Part shown: one piece after another, positions 5,732-10,487 of the stretch
Numbering within the stretch: position 1 is the first letter of the stretch
How the letters are laid out: each line of letters begins with the position of its first letter
Assembly: GCA_016866585.1 (NCBI GenBank)
Contig: VGMB01000039.1
Location: 1 to 10,487 of the forward strand
Length of the DNA: 10,487 nt
Direction: 5' to 3'
Origin: Chlamydiota bacterium
GTDB lineage: Bacteria > Chlamydiota > Chlamydiia > Chlamydiales > Rhabdochlamydiaceae
Position numbers and translations under genes: made by a program
The notes under the pieces: model-generated
Database searches by the model: none
What the model was told of the DNA's origin: nothing
What the model saw: only the letters and a program-made list of their open reading frames with translations

Positions 5732-6559
5732 ATGGAAAACTCTAGCATATTCAAGACAGGTTCTAAAAGCATTACCTTAGAATACTTTGGTAGTGTTAGA
5801 GATGTTATAGAAGGAAAAATCACAAAAGAAGCAAAGACAACTTATTTTGAAGCTAAAGAATTTAATCTTGGCTTTGAATGCGCCTCACCTATTGATTATA
5901 GATCTCTTGGTGAGTCTGTACTAGTAAACGATCGATGCTTCACAAAATCTACACAAGCAGACTCAGAGCAATACAAGAAGATCATTTACGGGCATGAGTT
6001 TATATCTAGTGGTTTTGTATTCATCTCATCCTGTATGCCAACACACCTAGCTAAAATGGAAGAAGGCTATACGGACTTAGATACACTGCTCATCTGGTTA
6101 TTTGACAAAATACGAACTCCTTTTGTCATATCGGGATTCATCAAATTTGAAAGACTAAATGGTATATATATTGTTAAACCTCCCATAGAAAATAAAAATA
6201 TATTCGAAAATAAGGAAGTGTATTATCCAGATAAAATCGAGGAGTATGAAGATGTTTACGGATACGTTATTGGAGTTGTATCTGATCCAACTGAAACTAG
6301 ACTTGCAGAGTTAAATCAGAAATTAAGAGTATGTCTATATGAAAATCCCATCGACAGTCCGATTGAATTAATCAAACATATCCATGTTCTAACGTTAGCA
6401 AAAAAATCCTCCCACAAGGATCAAATCATACCTGGTAATGTTACTGACTGTCTTCATCTTGTTTCTAAAAATACAAAAATAAAGGGATTTGATCTAGAGC
6501 TATATACTATAGATGATGTTTCTGAAATCAAACCTATAAAAAAAGAAGATCAACAATGA
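5732..6559 (+). CDS. Divergent acetolactate-decarboxylase-fold protein lacking metal ligands (tentative)
   Basis: 275 residues, soluble, no signal peptide. The order of segments follows acetolactate decarboxylase (recalled from memory): ITLEYFGSVRDVIEGK (14-29) where the family has a YQYST...L..GVYDG start; FNLGFE (44-49) for FGLGTF; a strand FVFISSCMP (95-103) for the F.TVTFFEP strand; PFVISGFIKFERLNG (130-144) for FYAIRIDGTF; EDVYGYVIGVVS (173-184) for ENV.GTLVGFWTP; and GNVTDCLHLVSKN (235-247) then KGFDLEL (251-257) for GYHLHFLSDD and GGHVLDF. In the enzymes three His from those last two blocks bind zinc; here they read Cys240, His242 and Phe253, so decarboxylase activity is unlikely. About 45 residues (185-230) are extra. 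The stop overlaps the next start (ATGA), so the pair is translationally coupled. Alternative: an unrelated lineage-specific protein. The ribosome binding site is weak. Confidence 0.45.
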   Translation: MENSSIFKTGSKSITLEYFGSVRDVIEGKITKEAKTTYFEAKEFNLGFECASPIDYRSLGESVLVNDRCFTKSTQADSEQYKKIIYGHEFISSGFVFISSCMPTHLAKMEEGYTDLDTLLIWLFDKIRTPFVISGFIKFERLNGIYIVKPPIENKNIFENKEVYYPDKIEEYEDVYGYVIGVVSDPTETRLAELNQKLRVCLYENPIDSPIELIKHIHVLTLAKKSSHKDQIIPGNVTDCLHLVSKNTKIKGFDLELYTIDDVSEIKPIKKEDQQ

Positions 6560-6903
6560 AAGGTAAAATAATTTTAGGATGCATATTAATTTGTTTAAGT
6601 TTTGGTCTTGGAGCCGGATCAAACTACATCGGAAATCAAATTGGATTAGGAAAAGTTAAAGTAGAAAAGGCTCAAAAAAATGTAGATCTTGGAAATCAAA
6701 TCCTATCCCAAAATGAATATTCCAAAGAAATTGGTGGAGTATTTACTGATAAGGTTCAAAAAAAAATCGACCAAGGGAATCAGGATATAAAAAAGTATGA
6801 AATGATTTATAATTATATGAGATATTCAATGTGGTTAAGCGGTGCCGTTGGCTGTTTCCTTATAGTAATTGGTATATTAAATAAGAAAAAAAAGAACCCT
6901 TAA
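6556..6903 (+). CDS. Two-helix membrane protein with internally repeated loop
   Basis: 115 residues; the ATG overlaps the preceding stop by four bases, indicating coupled translation. Helix 1 about 3-22, a polar, probably helical loop (30-85), helix 2 about 88-108, and a tail of Lys. The loop holds two similar units, QKNVDLGNQI (40-49) and QKKIDQGNQDI (68-78), spaced 28 residues apart. I know no family with certainty. Topology and Lys tail match the protein at 4175-4456. Coupling suggests it works with the decarboxylase-like protein, perhaps as its membrane partner (inference). It ends 19 bases from the 3' end of tRNA-Tyr on the other strand, with no terminator in between. Confidence 0.7.
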   Translation: MKGKIILGCILICLSFGLGAGSNYIGNQIGLGKVKVEKAQKNVDLGNQILSQNEYSKEIGGVFTDKVQKKIDQGNQDIKKYEMIYNYMRYSMWLSGAVGCFLIVIGILNKKKKNP

Positions 6904-6922
6904 ACAATTTATAAACACAACT

Positions 6923-7004
6923 TGGGGGCGGTGTGACTCGAACACACGAAACCCGAAGGTGGGGGATTTACAGTCCCCTGCAATTGCCACTATGCGACAC
7001 CCCC
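6923..7004 (-). tRNA. tRNA-Tyr (anticodon GUA)
   Basis: 82 nt with all arms. Acceptor GGGGGTG pairs with CGCCCCC (one U-G) with discriminator A; D-stem GCA/TGC; anticodon stem GGGGA/TCCCC with loop CTGTAAA; long variable arm ACC-TTC-GGG, as expected for a bacterial class II tRNA-Tyr; T-arm GTGTG-TTCGAGT-CACAC. No CCA is encoded (AG follows the discriminator), so the end is added by a nucleotidyltransferase. It lies 8 bases downstream of tRNA-Thr in the same transcript. Confidence 0.97.
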
Positions 7005-7012
7005 AAAAGATA

Positions 7013-7085
7013 TGCTGGCGAAAGGAATTGAACCCTCAACCATCCGATTACAAGTCGGGCGCTCTACCAATTGAGCTACGCCAGC
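7013..7085 (-). tRNA. tRNA-Thr (anticodon UGU)
   Basis: 73 nt. Acceptor GCTGGCG/CGCCAGC with discriminator A, D-arm GCTCAATTGGTAGAGC, anticodon stem CCGAC... with loop CTTGTAA giving UGU, T-loop TTCAATT. CCA is not encoded. It is first in a tRNA-Thr/tRNA-Tyr pair, the same order as thrU-tyrU in E. coli, but here not followed by tRNA-Gly and tuf. Confidence 0.97.
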
Positions 7086-7100
7086 ATGTTGATGATGAAA

Positions 7101-7130
7101 GTTATAACAAATGGATGAATTTACCAACAA
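7101..7130 (-). promoter_or_regulatory. Promoter of the tRNA-Thr/tRNA-Tyr transcript
   Basis: Minus strand: -35 TTGTTG (7125-7130), 18-base spacer, -10 TATAAC (7101-7106), ending 15 bases before the mature 5' end of tRNA-Thr. Good hexamers and a suitable distance for a short processed leader. Confidence 0.55.
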
Positions 7131-7238
7131 CATTTTTTGTAAAAAAAGAAAAAAAAAGAACCCCACCCCCAATTTCTTCAATAAGAAGAGAACGTTTTAA
7201 ACACAAAAGACTTGAAAGATTTTTTTAGGAAAAACAAA

Positions 7239-8873
7239 ATGCCCAGTTTTTTTAAATCATATGAACCACAGTTATACACAACACTTCATCAAGGCTACTC
7301 ACTAAAAACACTTCGAAAAGACTTACTTTCAGGAATAACTGTCGCAGTTTTATCAATATCTTTATGCATGCAGCTTTCGATTTCATCAGGTACTTCACCT
7401 CTTCAAGGTCTGTATACTGGAATAATCGGAGGATTTATTGTTTCGATACTTGGAGGATGTAGAGTACAAATAAACGGTCCTACAGCAGCATTAATCGCTG
7501 TAATTTACGGTATGATGCAATTGTATGGATATGAAGCTTTATGCTTATCAACCATGATTGCTGGCGCTTTTATGATGTGCTTGGGTTTTTTAAAAATAGG
7601 AAAATGGATAAAGTTCATTCCAAACTCCTTAGTAATAGGATTTACAAGTGGACTCGGTATAACTTTATTTTCAGATCAAATTAAAAACTTCATGGGATTT
7701 ACAACAAAAACACCACTACCGGATCAATTTATTTTTCAGGTGCAGTACTATTTCACCAACTACAACTCCATCAATAGCACAACTTTTTACGTAGGCATTT
7801 CTTCTATTGCGATGATACTTGTCATAAAAAAATACTTTCCAAAAATTTCACCTGGGATAATTACTATATTTACAGTAACAGTATTTTGTAACTTTTTCTC
7901 TCTGCCAGTAGATACCATTGAATCAAAATACGGTAAACTTTTAAGCACTCTCCCCTCTTTTAATTGGCCATCATTTACGCTTACTTGGGAGAATCTCCCA
8001 TCGATATTAAAATGCAGCTTTAATATAGCAATCATAGGATCTTTAGAATCTTTACTATCTTCAATAATAGCAAAAGAAATAAACGGGCAAGACTTCAAAC
8101 CCAGCATAGAACTTTTTGCTCAAGGAATGGCAAATTTAGGCACAGCACTATTCGGTGGTATACCAACTACGGGAGTCGTACTTTTAACTGCAGCAAACGC
8201 CAAATCTGGAGCATTGACACCGATCGCTGGATTGCTGCGAGCCACAATTTTATTAGTGATTATTCTTCTTTTTTCAAATGTTGTTAGTTTTATACCGCTC
8301 GTATCGCTCTCTGTGGTTTTGATGTTTGTCTCTTTTGAACTTATCAAACTCACTCTGTTTATTAGATACTTAAAAGGTCCAGGGCTTGATGTTGCAGTTT
8401 TAGTTACCTCATTTTTATTCACAATATTCACAAATCTTTCAACATCTGTTTTTGTGGGGATCTCTGTAGCAAGTGTAATTTTTATGAGACAAATGAGCAA
8501 AAAATCTAAGGCAATAGATCTAAAGCAATTTGATACAAATACAGAACTGAACGCAAAAATTAAAAATAAAGAATTTTTCAGTATTTATAAAATGCAAGGA
8601 GCTCTTTTTTTTGGTAATGCCGATATTTTAACTAAAATTGAAAAAGCTGAAATTTACATACTCGATATGTCCGAAGTACCATTCATCGATGCATCTGGTT
8701 TCTGTGTAATAGAGAATTTTTATACCGACTGTTTAAAAAAACAATCTAAAATCTATATTTGCGGATTACAAAATAATATACTTAAACAAATGCAAAAATT
8801 CGGAAGTTTAAAAGTGATTCCCAAACAAACCTTCTGCACATCAATAAACGAAGCAATAATGCTGGAATCTTAA
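7239..8873 (+). CDS. SulP-family anion transporter with C-terminal STAS domain
   Basis: 544 residues from the ATG at 7239, chosen for AGGA eight bases upstream (a TTG at 7212 would add nine). SulP (SLC26-like) inner-membrane transporters carry sulfate, bicarbonate or dicarboxylates. Signature segments: SGITVAVLSI (31-40), the TM3 motif INGPTAALIAV (78-88), then ESLLSSIIAK, QGMANLGTALFGGIPTTG and GALTPIAG (270-331), about ten or more hydrophobic helices to residue 415, then a cytoplasmic STAS domain (about 435-540) with ILDMSEVPFIDASG (474-487). In family members I know, the stretch after GGIP.TG has a conserved Arg (prestin R399 position) and a second Arg before TP; here both are Leu (316 and 326). 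That may change substrate or ion coupling. With a carbonic anhydrase nearby, bicarbonate is a candidate substrate, unproven. No convincing promoter was found in 7131-7238. Confidence 0.92.
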   Translation: MPSFFKSYEPQLYTTLHQGYSLKTLRKDLLSGITVAVLSISLCMQLSISSGTSPLQGLYTGIIGGFIVSILGGCRVQINGPTAALIAVIYGMMQLYGYEALCLSTMIAGAFMMCLGFLKIGKWIKFIPNSLVIGFTSGLGITLFSDQIKNFMGFTTKTPLPDQFIFQVQYYFTNYNSINSTTFYVGISSIAMILVIKKYFPKISPGIITIFTVTVFCNFFSLPVDTIESKYGKLLSTLPSFNWPSFTLTWENLPSILKCSFNIAIIGSLESLLSSIIAKEINGQDFKPSIELFAQGMANLGTALFGGIPTTGVVLLTAANAKSGALTPIAGLLRATILLVIILLFSNVVSFIPLVSLSVVLMFVSFELIKLTLFIRYLKGPGLDVAVLVTSFLFTIFTNLSTSVFVGISVASVIFMRQMSKKSKAIDLKQFDTNTELNAKIKNKEFFSIYKMQGALFFGNADILTKIEKAEIYILDMSEVPFIDASGFCVIENFYTDCLKKQSKIYICGLQNNILKQMQKFGSLKVIPKQTFCTSINEAIMLES

Positions 8874-8885
8874 AAAAAATTAGAC

Positions 8886-8921
8886 TCAAACAGTTTAATA
8901 CGAAAAAAAACACTGTTTTGA
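8886..8921 (-). terminator. Hairpin between convergent sulP and glycosyltransferase genes
   Basis: TCAAACAGT (8886-8894) pairs with ACTGTTTTGA (8912-8921): nine pairs with one bulge and a 17-base loop. On the minus strand eight T (8872-8879) follow after a six-base gap, so it is most credible as the terminator of the glycosyltransferase. In the plus direction no U-run follows. The stem is A/T-heavy and the loop long, so efficiency is doubtful. Confidence 0.4.
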
Positions 8922-8949
8922 ATTTCCGAAGTTTCCATGTTGTGTTTAA

Positions 8950-10407
8950 TTAATCATAAAGTAGGCACTGTTTTAATATCTTTGGAAATTCATCAGAAAA
9001 TTTAAGACTAGGCACACTCTTTTTTATACCTTGTTGACTCAATAGATCAAGAATTTCATGAAATTTTTCCTCAGACTCACATGTATATCCCAACCCATTT
9101 TCTACAATAAAATCTCTATTATCAGATTCCCAGGGAACAATTTCACTAGCACCAAATAACACTTGAAACCCTCTATTCATCAAAACCCAAAATGTATGAG
9201 AAAAATTAAAGTAATCGATCTCAGGAGAAATAGAATCAAAAATTAACGGAACATTTAACTTAAGAGATTCAAACACTGTCAAACCTCCAGGCTTTCCTAG
9301 CATGGCTCCCCCTTGAGAAGCTATGCTCATTAGATCTCTCATTTCAGCTACTTCCACTGAGGTTAGAGCTGTGATAGGTATAAGCTCAGACCATTTTTTA
9401 TGTATATTATCACATATAGTTTGATTACCCTTCCCGCATAGGACTACTAAATGAAAAGGGATAAGTTCTTTAGGTTGTCCTTTGTAACGATTATGGATAA
9501 ATCTTATATATGGAGGAGTCGAGCTTACACCATTAATTCCATTAGATATAACAATCACCTTCTTATCGGGAGAAATTCCATAAAACTTCATTTTATCTTC
9601 TATTTCTTCCGATGAAAGTGGCGTATCGAATACTGAATTACAGGGAGGCCCTGAAACCACAACTTGATGAGGAGATAAACAAGTAGATGTAAGAATGCTC
9701 TCAAATCCTGAGTAAGGCAGACACTCTGTAAAACGATCATAACATCCTGATGAAATTTTGTAGCATAGCTCTCTTGGATTCATATCAGTATGCGTGTGTA
9801 TTACTGGAATATTTAACATACGAGACACTTCAATGACGGTGGGTATATCAGGTAGATAGTTTATAACAACAGCATCTGGATGAAATTGAGACAGGTATGA
9901 ATGAACTTTTAGCACTTTACGTGGATCTAATGGAGCTGCTATTGGATGTCTATTTGCTTTGGGATCGTTTCCGCTAATAAAATTGATGATGGAATATGCT
10001 TTTCTTTGCATCAAAAAGTTAAAAATGTCGCCTGTGCTCCATTCTGGAGAAAAACTGCCTAGGTATTTTCTCGTTAAATTTCGAGCATAATCTTCCTCGA
10101 GCAGAACTTCATTAGGCAAATCAACTAAAATCGACTTTACACCAAGTTTTTTTACAACTTCAGCTGTGGATGCCATTGCCTGTTTATGACCAGATCCATA
10201 GCTACAACCTATAATCACTATAGTTTTCCCGCTGAGGCCGCTCAAACTATCTGAAGAATTATTTTGGGTTATTTTCGCAGCCAAATCTATGGGGAGATTT
10301 TCCAAATTACAAGAGCTGGCCTGTGAAAAATTATAACCAAAAGGTTGGCTAGGCGTGAGAAAGTTTTTTTTATAATTAAAGCTTATAGAATTTAAAATAA
10401 CACTCAT
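8950..10407 (-). CDS. MGDG-synthase/UgtP-like glycosyltransferase (GT28-type)
   Basis: 485 residues, GT-B fold. N-terminal acceptor domain: IVIIGCSYGSGHKQA (63-77), the Gly-rich GSGH loop of the MGDG synthase family; LPDIPTVIEV (185-194); THTDM (205-209) at the usual T-D position; VSGPP (251-255) for the family's V(T/S)GxP. C-terminal donor domain: VIVISNGING (284-293), HLVVLCGKG (319-327) and the UDP-sugar motif GKPGGLTVFESL (371-382). The family transfers glucose or galactose from UDP-sugar to diacylglycerol at the membrane face, making mono- or diglycosyl lipids; MurG is a distant relative. About 58 residues rich in Ser, Asn and Phe precede the fold, which is longer than usual, with no signal peptide or membrane helix. 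The acceptor is unknown and could be a lipid or a host molecule. No Shine-Dalgarno is visible; a hairpin lies immediately upstream of the ATG. Confidence 0.8.
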   Translation of the reverse strand: MSVILNSISFNYKKNFLTPSQPFGYNFSQASSCNLENLPIDLAAKITQNNSSDSLSGLSGKTIVIIGCSYGSGHKQAMASTAEVVKKLGVKSILVDLPNEVLLEEDYARNLTRKYLGSFSPEWSTGDIFNFLMQRKAYSIINFISGNDPKANRHPIAAPLDPRKVLKVHSYLSQFHPDAVVINYLPDIPTVIEVSRMLNIPVIHTHTDMNPRELCYKISSGCYDRFTECLPYSGFESILTSTCLSPHQVVVSGPPCNSVFDTPLSSEEIEDKMKFYGISPDKKVIVISNGINGVSSTPPYIRFIHNRYKGQPKELIPFHLVVLCGKGNQTICDNIHKKWSELIPITALTSVEVAEMRDLMSIASQGGAMLGKPGGLTVFESLKLNVPLIFDSISPEIDYFNFSHTFWVLMNRGFQVLFGASEIVPWESDNRDFIVENGLGYTCESEEKFHEILDLLSQQGIKKSVPSLKFSDEFPKILKQCLLYD

Positions 10408-10411
10408 AAAT

Positions 10412-10441
10412 TAACGCTATTTTTTTATTTCAATAACGTTA
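10412..10441 (-). promoter_or_regulatory. Leader hairpin just upstream of the glycosyltransferase start
   Basis: TAACGCTATT (10412-10421) and AATAACGTTA (10432-10441) pair over ten positions in the minus-strand RNA, with one U-G pair and a ten-base loop. The 3' arm ends four bases before the ATG at 10407, in the place where a ribosome binding site should be; none is seen. It could be a translational control element, an operator, or chance in AT-rich DNA. The 46 bases beyond it to the window end hold no convincing promoter. Confidence 0.35.
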
Positions 10442-10487
10442 GTTTAAATTCTATTAAAACACCAGGATAAAAGTTTTTTTTTAATTA

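Noticed and set aside
6990..7181. Minus-strand open frame reading AGVAQLVERPTCNRMVEGSIPF
   Set aside because: This is the well-known false translation of a tRNA-Thr gene; both tRNAs are fully recognisable at these positions.
6959..7228. Plus-strand open frame across the tRNA region
   Set aside because: It is antisense to both tRNAs, has no ribosome binding site and has tRNA-derived composition.
7787..8500. Two minus-strand open frames inside the SulP gene
   Set aside because: They are antisense to conserved transporter segments and have no start signals.
1..10487. CRISPR array, insertion sequence, attachment site or toxin-antitoxin pair
   Set aside because: No regularly spaced repeats, transposase motifs, direct repeats next to the tRNAs, or recognisable toxin or antitoxin genes were seen.

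Overview
The window is AT-rich (by eye about one third G+C) with dense bacterial genes on both strands, short intergenic gaps and many homopolymer tracts. Neither tRNA gene encodes its CCA end. The gene mix (an Uup-type ABC-F ATPase, a beta-carbonic anhydrase, a SulP transporter with a STAS domain, a Cys-rich zinc-ribbon protein, an MGDG-synthase-like glycosyltransferase, and several lysine-tailed small membrane proteins) fits a host-associated bacterium, and I lean towards an environmental member of the Chlamydiota. That placement is inference; no rRNA or other decisive marker is present.

Layout, left to right. Positions 1-97 hold the start of a minus-strand membrane-anchored protein that runs off the edge. 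Positions 338-1226 are a two-gene plus-strand unit: an exported protein of unknown function and a DUF2905 membrane protein. Convergent to it, and only 3 bases away, is a minus-strand pair: a 76-residue two-helix membrane protein followed by a beta-carbonic anhydrase. The carbonic anhydrase leader carries a strong hairpin that takes in the ribosome binding site. Positions 2323-4456 are the ABC-F gene uup and a small membrane protein. A hairpin terminator separates these from a minus-strand nucleoside phosphorylase-family gene (4528-5283).

That gene is divergent from a zinc-ribbon gene (5362-5637). The 78-base gap between them holds the clearest regulatory structure in the window. An 18-bp near-perfect palindrome, closely resembling the DasR/NagR (HutC-type GntR) operator, fills the 17-base spacer of a good -35/-10 promoter. 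Positions 5732-6903 are a translationally coupled pair. The first protein looks like a very divergent acetolactate decarboxylase-fold protein that has lost most of its metal-binding histidines. The second is a membrane protein with two helices around a repeat-containing loop.

Next come tRNA-Thr(UGU) and tRNA-Tyr(GUA), both on the minus strand behind a recognisable promoter. Then come a SulP-family anion transporter (7239-8873) and, convergent to it, a GT28/MGDG-synthase-like glycosyltransferase (8950-10407) with an unusual N-terminal extension.

There is no mobile element, CRISPR array or defence island. The points of interest are the DasR-like operator, the decarboxylase-like protein, the carbonic anhydrase leader hairpin, the replaced arginines in the SulP transporter, and a possible link between the carbonic anhydrase and the SulP protein in bicarbonate handling.
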